From NCBI GenBank assembly GCA_964393535.1, contig CAYMUC010000079.1:1-14581 (forward strand): a stretch of 14,581 nt of DNA. Direction: 5' to 3'. The stretch comes from CAYMUC01 sp964393535 (GTDB taxonomy: Bacteria > Actinomycetota > Acidimicrobiia > Acidimicrobiales > Ilumatobacteraceae). Within the stretch, counting starts at the first letter, position 1; every line of letters starts with the position of its first letter. Shown piece after piece: positions 1 to 6,001 of this stretch. Both the position numbers and the translations under genes were made by a program. The notes under the pieces are model-generated. The model did no database searches. It was not told the DNA's origin and worked only from the letters and a program-made list of their open reading frames with translations.

Positions 1-1245
1 GGCACCGTAGGACGCAGCCATGTGGAGGGTGATGTGAGGGACGGTCGAGTTGGTGACGGCGTTGATCATCTTCGATCCGTCTTTGACGATTCCTCGCTGT
101 TCGTACTCCTTGCCCACCATGAATCCGGTGGTGTTCTGCAGGAAGATCAACGGTGTGTCGATCTGGTTCGCCAGTTGGATGAACTGGGCGCCTTTCTCGG
201 CTTCTTCGTTGAACAGCACACCGTGATGGTTGGCGAGGATGCCCACCGGGTAGCCGTGGATCTCGGCAAAGCCCGTCACCAGGGACGGACCGTACAAGGG
301 TTTGAACTCGTCGAACTCGCTTCCATCGACGACGCGGGCGAGAACGTCCCTGGGATCGAAGGGAATGCGTTGATCCGCCGAGGCCACGCCCAGGAGGTGG
401 TCGGGGTCGTAGAGCGGGGGTCGGCCCTCGCCTCGGGGAGCAGGACCCAGCCGCCGATGATTGAGGCGCCTCACCACCTGTCGACCGAGACGGATGCCGT
501 CGAGTTCGTCGATGGCCAGGTAATCCGCCAATCCCGACACACGGGCATGCATCGTGGCGCCACCGAGGCTCTCGTCGTCGCTCTCCTCGCCAGTGGCCAT
601 CTTCACGAGTGGTGGCCCACCGAGGAACACTTTCGACCGCCCCTCGATCATGACGATGTAGTCGCTCATGCCGGGCACATAGGCGCCTCCGGCCGTGGAG
701 TTCCCGAAGACGACGGCGACCGTGGGAATGCCCATGGCCGAGAGTTCGGTGATGTCGTGGAAGCTCTGGCCACCAGGAATGAAGATCTCGCTCTGGGTGG
801 GAAGATCAGCACCACCTGACTCCACCAGATTCACCAAAGGCAGGCGGTTCTGGCGAGCGATCTCCATGGCCCGCAGGGTCTTTCGCATGGTGAAGGGGTT
901 GGTGGCGCCACCACGAACCGTTGGCTCGTTGGCGATGATCACGCATTCGGTGTCCTCGATGACGCCGATGGCGGTGACCAGCGAGGCGCCGACCGGAAAC
1001 GACGTGCCCCACGCAGCCAAGGGTGACAACTCGAGCAGGGGACTGTCGGCATCGACGATGGCCTCGACGCGCTCACGGGCGAGCAGTTTGCCTCGCTGTC
1101 GGTGCCGGGCGACGTACTTCTCGCCACCACCAGCACGGACTTGATCGAGGAGTTCCTCGTGAGCGGCGAGGATGGTTTCCTGGGCGGCGCGGTTGGCGCG
1201 GTACGTGTCGCTGCTCACATCCAGGCGGTCGGGGAGCACGGGCAT
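1..1245 (-). CDS. Acyl-CoA carboxylase carboxyltransferase (beta) subunit, C-terminus cut by window edge
   Basis: The visible 415 residues are the N-terminal and central parts of a biotin-dependent acyl-CoA carboxylase carboxyltransferase subunit, which moves CO2 from carboxybiotin to an acyl-CoA in the cytoplasm. Seen: an N-terminal segment YVARHRQRGKLLARERVE, then ANEPTVRGGATNPFT, then VVFGNSTAGGAYVPGMSDY (oxyanion-type glycine-rich motif), then VFLGGPPLVKMATGEE followed by LGGA, and later GILANHHGVLFNEEAEKGAQFI. The FLGGPPLVKMATGEE / DDESLGGA pattern resembles methylcrotonyl-CoA and geranyl-CoA carboxylase beta subunits more than AccD or PccB, but that is inference. Start is ATG at 1243-1245, one base after the stop of the upstream crotonase gene, so the two are probably co-translated. 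A crotonase beside an MCC-like subunit fits leucine or related branched acyl-CoA breakdown. The biotin carboxylase partner is not in the window. The reading frame is open at base 1; roughly 100 residues are probably missing. Confidence 0.93.
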   Translation of the reverse strand, partial: MPVLPDRLDVSSDTYRANRAAQETILAAHEELLDQVRAGGGEKYVARHRQRGKLLARERVEAIVDADSPLLELSPLAAWGTSFPVGASLVTAIGVIEDTECVIIANEPTVRGGATNPFTMRKTLRAMEIARQNRLPLVNLVESGGADLPTQSEIFIPGGQSFHDITELSAMGIPTVAVVFGNSTAGGAYVPGMSDYIVMIEGRSKVFLGGPPLVKMATGEESDDESLGGATMHARVSGLADYLAIDELDGIRLGRQVVRRLNHRRLGPAPRGEGRPPLYDPDHLLGVASADQRIPFDPRDVLARVVDGSEFDEFKPLYGPSLVTGFAEIHGYPVGILANHHGVLFNEEAEKGAQFIQLANQIDTPLIFLQNTTGFMVGKEYEQRGIVKDGSKMINAVTNSTVPHITLHMAASYGA

Positions 1246-1246
1246 G

Positions 1247-2020
1247 TCAGACGTCCTGGCGAGTCCAGCGCGGTGGACGTCGCTCGGCGAAGGCCGCCAT
1301 ACCTTCGAGGCCCTCATCACTGGCGAACAACCTCGCCGAGAGGTCGGCCATGTCGGCGAATGCTTCGTCGACTGGCCGTCCGGGAATACTGGCGAGAAGT
1401 GACTTGGTGGCGGCGACGGCACCTGGTGCTGCAGCGAGGATGCCGTCACACCAACGTCTGGCCACGTCGTCCGGATCCCCGAGATCATTGGCAAGTCCGA
1501 TGGCGACGGCGTGTTGGGCGTCGAAGATATCGCCGGTGAGAAAGGGGGCGGTGAGGTGCGCAGGTGACACTCGCCTGAGGATGGGCACGGAGATGATTGC
1601 AGGCGCCACCCCGATGCGAACCTCGGTGAAGGCGAAGGTGACGTCGGGCGACACGGCCACGAGGTCGCACGACGCCATGAGGCCGACCCCTCCGGCGCGA
1701 ACGGGCCCTCGAACCACGGCGATGGTGGGATGCGGACTCTCCATCAGGCGTTGGAGTACCGCCACCATGTCGCGCGAGGAGTCGTCAAGTGCTGACCTAC
1801 CGTCGTCCGAGAGACGTTCCTTCAGGTCGGCGCCGGAGCAGAACACCGGTCCCGCGTGCGTCAGTACGGTCACTCGAACCTCGGGACGATCTGCGACGTC
1901 GAGTGCGGCGTGGAGGTCGTGGACCAGACGACGCGACAACGCGTTGCGATTGCTCGGCGAGTCGAGTGTGATGGTGGCGACACCCCCCGTCACCTCGACC
2001 CGTACCAGTGGGTCGGACAT
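1247..2020 (-). CDS. Enoyl-CoA hydratase/isomerase (crotonase) family protein
   Basis: This 257-residue protein is full length for a crotonase. Seen: the oxyanion-hole segment FCSGADLKERL (about 60-70), the second oxyanion segment RAGGVGLMASCD (108-119) and FTEVRIGVAP (131-140). Aligned on the conserved Cys-Asp at 118-119, the second catalytic glutamate of enoyl-CoA hydratase (Glu164 of the rat enzyme) is Glu133. The first (Glu144) is replaced by Gly113. Family members with one glutamate include isomerases and other crotonase chemistries, so the exact reaction is open; 3-methylglutaconyl-CoA hydratase is suggested by the adjacent MCC-like carboxylase gene, but that enzyme normally keeps both glutamates. 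Start ATG 2018-2020 is supported by a TAGGTT hexamer seven bases upstream and by lying ten bases after the dinG stop. The stop is one base from the start of the carboxylase gene. Confidence 0.92.
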   Translation of the reverse strand: MSDPLVRVEVTGGVATITLDSPSNRNALSRRLVHDLHAALDVADRPEVRVTVLTHAGPVFCSGADLKERLSDDGRSALDDSSRDMVAVLQRLMESPHPTIAVVRGPVRAGGVGLMASCDLVAVSPDVTFAFTEVRIGVAPAIISVPILRRVSPAHLTAPFLTGDIFDAQHAVAIGLANDLGDPDDVARRWCDGILAAAPGAVAATKSLLASIPGRPVDEAFADMADLSARLFASDEGLEGMAAFAERRPPRWTRQDV

Positions 2021-2027
2021 GGTCCGG

Positions 2028-2033
2028 AACCTA
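2028..2033 (-). promoter_or_regulatory. Candidate -10 element (TAGGTT) for the crotonase gene
   Basis: On the minus strand TAGGTT ends seven bases before the ATG of the crotonase gene and overlaps the TAG stop codon of the helicase gene. The match to the actinobacterial TAnnnT -10 consensus and the short distance imply a transcript starting at or next to the start codon. No clear -35 was seen. Confidence 0.5.
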
Positions 2034-3908
2034 GTGGCTGGCGACCTCGGCGAGGAACGCTTCCGCCTCGGACCGATTGCGCGTGCGGCGCATAGGTGGC
2101 AAGGCCTTGATCAACTCCCACCGATAGTTGGCGGCTCCGAGGCGGCGATCCAACACCGCCACCACGCCCTTGTCATCCCGCGTCCGGATGAGGCGACCGG
2201 CAGCCTGGGCCAGCAGGGTCGCCGCTCGGGGTACGTCGATCACTCTGAAGGCGGCGTCACCGAGTTGTTCACGCCTGGCCGACAAGAGGGGGTCGTCGGG
2301 TCGCGGAAACGGTAGGCGATCGATCGTGACCAGGGTGAGGGTGCGGCCGGGGATGTCGACGCCCTGGAAGAATCCAGCGGTGGCGAACAGGCACGAACTC
2401 TCGTCCTGGCTGAACTCCCGCACCAATGCCGGTTTGGGAAGGTCGCGTTGGGTGAGCACCTTGTACGGCACGACCGCACGGACTGCTTCAGCAGCAGCGT
2501 CCATGGCCCGCCAGCTCGTGAACAGCGACAGGGTGCGACCCCCAGCGGCCCTGATGAGCGCGATCAGTTCTTCATGGGCCTTGGTAGCGAACTCTGACGC
2601 ACGCACATCAGGCAGGTGCATGGCGCAGTACAGCAACCCTTGCTGCTCGTAGTCGAACGGACTCCCAACGTCGAGTGTGTCCACCGGGGTGTCCACGAGG
2701 TGCAGACCCACGCGCTGAGACAGGGTGGCGGGCACCGTCGCACTGGTGAGCACTCCCACCGTCGTGGACCACACGCTCTTGGCCAGCGTCGGCCCCACAT
2801 CGAGGGGAGCGATCTCGAGACGGGCAGTGACATCGGTGCCCGACACATATGCGACGGAGTGGTCGGTGGCTCGCGCCGTTCCATCGAGATCGTCGGCCAG
2901 TCGTGTCGCCAATGTCTGGGCGCGCAGGCGTCGTTGTTTGAACTGGTCCTGCTCGCTGTCGACTCGCCGTAACGCTTCGAGGACGTCGGCGACCTTGAGG
3001 CGTCCAAGGGTCAACAGTTCGGCAAGTTCACCCGGTAACGGGATGCTGAGCCGCTGGCCCGCCGAGGGCGCGAGGACCTCACGGAGTCGGCTTGCGACAT
3101 CGACAAGGGCCTCCGAGATGTCGCTGTCGGCGAGAACCTTGCGCACCGCTGCCGCCAAGGTGGTGAACCTGCCAGGACCGATGGACACCCCAACGGTGTC
3201 GCTCATGATGTCTTCGAGGAGGTGGGCCTCGTCCACGATGACCACATCGTGCTCAGGAAGGATGGCGCCGCCACTGGCCACGTGGAGGCCGTAGAGGTGG
3301 GTGTTCACCACGACGACCTGCGAGTCCTTGGCGCGGTCACGGGCGGACTCGGCGAAACAGCGATCCCCCTGGGGACAGCGGGTACGCCCCGGGCACTCAT
3401 CGGAACCGACACTGACGGCCCGCCACGCGGCGTCCGACGGGGACCAGTCCAACTCCGATGCGTCGCCCGTTGGAGAGGTCTGGGCCCACTGCTGGAGGCG
3501 ACGGATCTCACTCTTCACCGAACCGGATAGGCCGTCGAGTTCCAGTTGGCCTTGATCCCGATCGTTCAGTTCGACGAGTCGCTGTTGGCACACATAGTTA
3601 CTGCGGCCCTTCAGCACGGCCCAGGACAGCCCACCTGGAAGGTGTAACTCCAGCCAAGGGAGATCCTTGGTAGCGAGTTGATCCTGAAGCGCCTTGGTTG
3701 CTGTCGCCACGACGACGGTCGTGTCGTGCAGCACGGCTGGAACCAGATAGGCGAGGGTCTTGCCGGTGCCCGTTCCCGCTTGCACCACCAAGTGCCGTCG
3801 ACCGCCGATGGCGCGTGCCACGGCCGTCGACATGTCGATCTGACCGGGTCGATGCTCGGTGCCAGGAAGCGCAGCCGTCACCACGGCCAGAAGTTCGGAG
3901 ACACTCAC
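2031..3908 (-). CDS. dinG: DinG/XPD-family ATP-dependent DNA helicase with iron-sulfur cluster
   Basis: A superfamily 2 helicase of the DinG/YoaA/XPD type, which unwinds DNA 5' to 3' and is linked to repair and R-loop or replication-fork processing. With the GTG start at 3906-3908 it has 625 residues. Seen: Walker A AGTGTGKT (44-51), the four cysteines expected for a 4Fe-4S cluster (Cys107, Cys172, Cys178, Cys184; the last three in CPGRTRCPQGDRC), the Walker B box VDEAH (about 225-229), TSATVP (388-393), GFFQGVDIPGR (512-522) and motif VI QAAGRLIR (568-575). The reading frame stays open to 4106, but the extra N-terminus is antisense-quality sequence inside uppS. The GTG overlaps the uppS TGA by GTGA, which suggests translational coupling, and the family N-terminus (ELLAVV..LPG..HRPGQ) begins right there. 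Confidence 0.95.
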   Translation of the reverse strand: MSVSELLAVVTAALPGTEHRPGQIDMSTAVARAIGGRRHLVVQAGTGTGKTLAYLVPAVLHDTTVVVATATKALQDQLATKDLPWLELHLPGGLSWAVLKGRSNYVCQQRLVELNDRDQGQLELDGLSGSVKSEIRRLQQWAQTSPTGDASELDWSPSDAAWRAVSVGSDECPGRTRCPQGDRCFAESARDRAKDSQVVVVNTHLYGLHVASGGAILPEHDVVIVDEAHLLEDIMSDTVGVSIGPGRFTTLAAAVRKVLADSDISEALVDVASRLREVLAPSAGQRLSIPLPGELAELLTLGRLKVADVLEALRRVDSEQDQFKQRRLRAQTLATRLADDLDGTARATDHSVAYVSGTDVTARLEIAPLDVGPTLAKSVWSTTVGVLTSATVPATLSQRVGLHLVDTPVDTLDVGSPFDYEQQGLLYCAMHLPDVRASEFATKAHEELIALIRAAGGRTLSLFTSWRAMDAAAEAVRAVVPYKVLTQRDLPKPALVREFSQDESSCLFATAGFFQGVDIPGRTLTLVTIDRLPFPRPDDPLLSARREQLGDAAFRVIDVPRAATLLAQAAGRLIRTRDDKGVVAVLDRRLGAANYRWELIKALPPMRRTRNRSEAEAFLAEVASH

Positions 3909-4579
3909 GATCGAACAGGCACCAGTTCCAGAGCCCGTTCCAGATCTGCAGCGTCGAAATCGGGCCACGTCCGTTCGGTGAAGTACACGGACGCACCGGC
4001 GATCTGCCACAGCAGAAAATTCGAGATCCGCGTTTCCCCCGAGGTGCGAACCAAGACATCGACTGGGGGCAGGTCGGGCGAGTAGAGATGGCGGCTGATC
4101 TCGCACGGGGTGACGGGCTCGTCGCCCCCTCCCACGACCTGTTGTGCAGCGCGCACCAGCTCCGCACGACTGCCGTAATCGAATGCCACCGTCAAGGTCA
4201 TGCCCGTGTTCCTGGCCGTGTCCTCGATGGCTCGCCGGATGGCACGCTGCACCATCACGGGCGTTCGTGCCCCAGGCTCGTCAAAGGGCCGACCGATCCA
4301 TTGCACTCGCACGTCGTTGGCGTTCAATTCTTCGAGGCGACCGAACAATCGCCGGTGCAGCGACAGGATGTGGCGCACTTCTGTCCGAGGTCGGACCCAG
4401 TTCTCGGTGGAGAACCCGAAGACGGTCAGCCAGCCGACACCCAAACGCTGTGCCGTTCGGGTGATCTCGGCCAGGTTCTCTTCGCCAGCAGTGTGACCTG
4501 CTGTTCGCGGTAGACCCTGGCGGCGCGCCCAACGCCCGTTACCGTCCATGATGCAGGCGATGTGCGGACCCGGTCTCAC
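3905..4579 (-). CDS. uppS: Isoprenyl transferase (undecaprenyl diphosphate synthase), catalytic type, lacking C-terminal RXG
   Basis: A cis-prenyltransferase that extends farnesyl or a similar allylic diphosphate with isopentenyl diphosphate to make the polyprenyl carrier for cell-wall synthesis. Using GTG 4577-4579 it has 224 residues. Seen: HIACIMDGNGRWARR with the Mg-binding Asp12 (Asp26 of the E. coli enzyme) and Arg16, FGFSTENWVRP (54-64), and RTSGETRISNFLLWQ (178-192) with Arg178, Arg184 and Ser186. All active-site motifs are therefore present. Odd points: the E. coli Glu213 position is Ser197, and the protein stops at ELVPVRS, about ten residues before where homodimeric enzymes end in RRFG(G). 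The frame is open upstream to 4795, but that would overlap the divergent gene; GTG 4579 has TAGCGT eight bases upstream and no Shine-Dalgarno. The stop overlaps the dinG start. Confidence 0.93.
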   Translation of the reverse strand: MRPGPHIACIMDGNGRWARRQGLPRTAGHTAGEENLAEITRTAQRLGVGWLTVFGFSTENWVRPRTEVRHILSLHRRLFGRLEELNANDVRVQWIGRPFDEPGARTPVMVQRAIRRAIEDTARNTGMTLTVAFDYGSRAELVRAAQQVVGGGDEPVTPCEISRHLYSPDLPPVDVLVRTSGETRISNFLLWQIAGASVYFTERTWPDFDAADLERALELVPVRS

Positions 4580-4587
4580 CGACCGAG

Positions 4588-4593
4588 ACGCTA
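4588..4593 (-). promoter_or_regulatory. Candidate -10 element (TAGCGT) for uppS
   Basis: On the minus strand TAGCGT ends eight bases before GTG 4579. It supports that start and a leaderless or near-leaderless uppS transcript. The whole gap to the divergent gene is only 59 bases, so both promoters must be packed here. No clear -35. Confidence 0.5.
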
Positions 4594-4606
4594 CCGCGCC
4601 GCCCTC

Positions 4607-4626
4607 CCACGGACGGCTCGCCGTGG
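4607..4626. repeat. Short inverted repeat between divergent cis-prenyltransferase genes
   Basis: CCACGG at 4607-4612 and CCGTGG at 4621-4626 form a perfect 6-base inverted repeat with an 8-base spacer. It lies in the intergenic gap and touches the ribosome-binding site of the plus-strand gene. It could be an operator or a small hairpin, but arms of six bases can occur by chance in GC-rich DNA. Confidence 0.3.
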
Positions 4627-4630
4627 AAGA
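4625..4630 (+). promoter_or_regulatory. Ribosome-binding site (GGAAGA) for the UppS-like gene
   Basis: GGAAGA lies eight bases before ATG 4639, a normal Shine-Dalgarno spacing. It fixes this start, in contrast to the leaderless-type starts of neighbouring genes. Confidence 0.55.
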
Positions 4631-4638
4631 ATCGCCGC

Positions 4639-5265
4639 ATGGCGCGCAGTCACCGTGTGGCCCCACCCGAAGCGGGACTGAGACATGTGGTCGTGGTCGG
4701 AGGTACCGGCCCTGGTTGGGTCGAGTTCTCCAACGAGGCTTGGCGGCATCGGGTTCGATCGTTCGCGGTGGCGCTGGCCGAACTGGGAGTGCCATGGCTG
4801 ACCTTGCGGCCCGTCTCTGGTTGCCTCCCGTCTGCCGACGAGCAGACCTGGATGGCGCACATGGCCGAGGTGTTGGACGGTACCGTCACCTCGGCCGGTG
4901 TGGAGTGCGCACCCCTGATCGGCGGTCCCAACGCCGGCGTGACAGTATTGGTATCGCCCCGCGCCGACGGCCAGCAACGGTTCGCTGCAGCGGTCGAGGC
5001 GCTGCGTCGTACTCACGTGTCGGCCGATGACGTGAATGAAGCCGTCTTGGTGCACACCCTTCTGGCCCCCAGCGGGGTGGAACCCGATCTCGTGGTGGTG
5101 CTCGGTCCTCCCACGCGGCTCCCGCCGTCGCTGGTATGGGAGTTGGCCTACGCCGAGTTGGTCTTTCTCGACCTTGCGTGGGACGTTCTCGATGCAGCCC
5201 ATCTCCAGCTCGCAGTGGACGATTTTCGGCGACGTGACCGTCGTTTCGGGGGCGTCGACTCGTGA
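4639..5265 (+). CDS. Degenerate cis-prenyltransferase-like protein (NgBR/Nus1-like candidate non-catalytic subunit)
   Basis: A 208-residue protein that aligns by eye along its length with undecaprenyl diphosphate synthases but has lost the active site. Seen: HVVVVGGTGPGW (16-27) sits on the HIAxIMDGNGRW motif, with Gly22 at the Mg-binding Asp, Gly24 at the Asn and Gly26 at the Arg; GVPWLTLRPVSG matches the GxxxLTLYAFS strand but lacks SSENWxRP. PDLVVVLGPPTRLPPSLVWELAYAEL (two stretches, 149-174) sits on DLVIRTGGEHRISNFLLWQIAYAEL: the first Arg and the Glu of RTGGE are lost (Val154, Pro158) while Arg160, Trp167 and Glu173 remain. It ends RDRRFGG (199-205), so the RXG motif (Arg202-Gly204) is kept. 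No signal peptide or membrane segment. The PDLVxxxGP stretch and RXG end also recall human NgBR. Probably a partner of UppS rather than an enzyme alone. It overlaps recO by GTGA. Confidence 0.85.
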   Translation: MARSHRVAPPEAGLRHVVVVGGTGPGWVEFSNEAWRHRVRSFAVALAELGVPWLTLRPVSGCLPSADEQTWMAHMAEVLDGTVTSAGVECAPLIGGPNAGVTVLVSPRADGQQRFAAAVEALRRTHVSADDVNEAVLVHTLLAPSGVEPDLVVVLGPPTRLPPSLVWELAYAELVFLDLAWDVLDAAHLQLAVDDFRRRDRRFGGVDS

Positions 5266-5981
5266 AGTTGTACCGCGACACCGGGGTCGTGCTGCGCACA
5301 TATCGGCTGGGTGAGGCGGATCGCATCGTGGTCCTGTTCACCGAGCAGCACGGCAAGGTGCGTGCCGTCGCCAAGGGAATCCGCAAGACCCAGTCCAAGT
5401 TCGGGGCCCGGCTGGAACCTGCCAGCCATGTGCGCCTTTTGCTGCACAAGGGTCGAGACCTCGACGTGGTCAGTCAGGCGGAGTTGGTGGAGACACCGGT
5501 GCACTTGCGGGGTGATCTAGACCGGCTGACGCAGGCGATGGCCGTGCTGGAAGTAGTGGACCAGTTGTCGTTGGATCGTGAGCCCGACGCACAGCGATAC
5601 CGCATGCTGGTCGGGGTGCTCCGCACCCTGGAGGAGCGCCCGTCACCATTGGTGGTGCCTGCGTTCTTCTGGAAGATGCTGGCTGTCGAGGGTGTCAGGC
5701 CGGAACTGGATACCTGCGTCGCGTGTGGCGAGGACCTGGCCCCACTGGTGGCTTTCGATGTCGACCAGGGCGGGGTGCTCTGTCGAAGTTGTCGTCGTGG
5801 CATGTCGCTGTCTCCCGAAGCATTGTCGTTGATGCGCCAGGTGCTGGGAGGTTCGTTGAACGCGGCCCTGGCAGCACCCCTCACCTCGGCCACCCACGAG
5901 GTGGCACACCTGGCCACTCGGTTCATGGAGCACCATCTGGAACGCCGACTCCGGGCAGTAGCCATGTTCGAATCACGGTGA
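5262..5981 (+). CDS. recO: DNA repair protein RecO
   Basis: RecO works in the RecFOR pathway: it binds single-stranded DNA, displaces SSB with RecR and helps load RecA. The 239 residues are normal length. Seen: an N-terminal OB-fold region YRDTGVVLRTYRLGEADRIV followed by GKVRAVAKGIRK, a helical middle with the family stretch FFWKMLAVEGVRPELDTC (135-152), and a zinc-binding set Cys152, Cys155, Cys174, Cys177 (CVAC ... CRSC). Start GTG at 5262-5264 overlaps the TGA of the UppS-like gene (GTGA), so translation is likely coupled. In many actinobacteria recO stands next to uppS; here the neighbour is the non-catalytic paralogue instead. Confidence 0.96.
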   Translation: MKLYRDTGVVLRTYRLGEADRIVVLFTEQHGKVRAVAKGIRKTQSKFGARLEPASHVRLLLHKGRDLDVVSQAELVETPVHLRGDLDRLTQAMAVLEVVDQLSLDREPDAQRYRMLVGVLRTLEERPSPLVVPAFFWKMLAVEGVRPELDTCVACGEDLAPLVAFDVDQGGVLCRSCRRGMSLSPEALSLMRQVLGGSLNAALAAPLTSATHEVAHLATRFMEHHLERRLRAVAMFESR

Positions 5982-5986
5982 GTCAC

Positions 5987-5992
5987 TAGCCT
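5987..5992 (+). promoter_or_regulatory. Candidate -10 element (TAGCCT) for glycyl-tRNA synthetase
   Basis: TAGCCT lies after the recO stop and ends nine bases before ATG 6002. The in-frame GTG at 5993 directly abuts the hexamer, which makes ATG 6002 the better start if this promoter is real. Confidence 0.45.
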
Positions 5993-6001
5993 GTGGGCCT
6001 T

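Noticed and set aside
1023..2315. A 430-codon plus-strand open frame over the carboxylase, crotonase and helicase genes
   Set aside because: The translation is Arg/Ser/Thr-rich shadow sequence opposite three recognised genes.
3909..4106. N-terminal extension of the helicase to an ATG at 4106
   Set aside because: The added residues are encoded in another frame of uppS and match no helicase sequence; the GTG overlapping the uppS stop gives the expected N-terminus.
4580..4795. N-terminal extension of uppS to an ATG at 4795
   Set aside because: It would overlap the divergent UppS-like gene and add Pro/Arg-rich residues without family similarity; GTG 4579 fits the conserved HIACIMDGNG start and has a -10-like hexamer.
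4639..5265. Reading the UppS-like gene as a decaying pseudogene of uppS
   Set aside because: The frame is intact over 208 codons, has a good ribosome-binding site and is coupled to recO. The losses fall on catalytic positions while structural ones and the RXG end are kept, which is selective rather than random decay.
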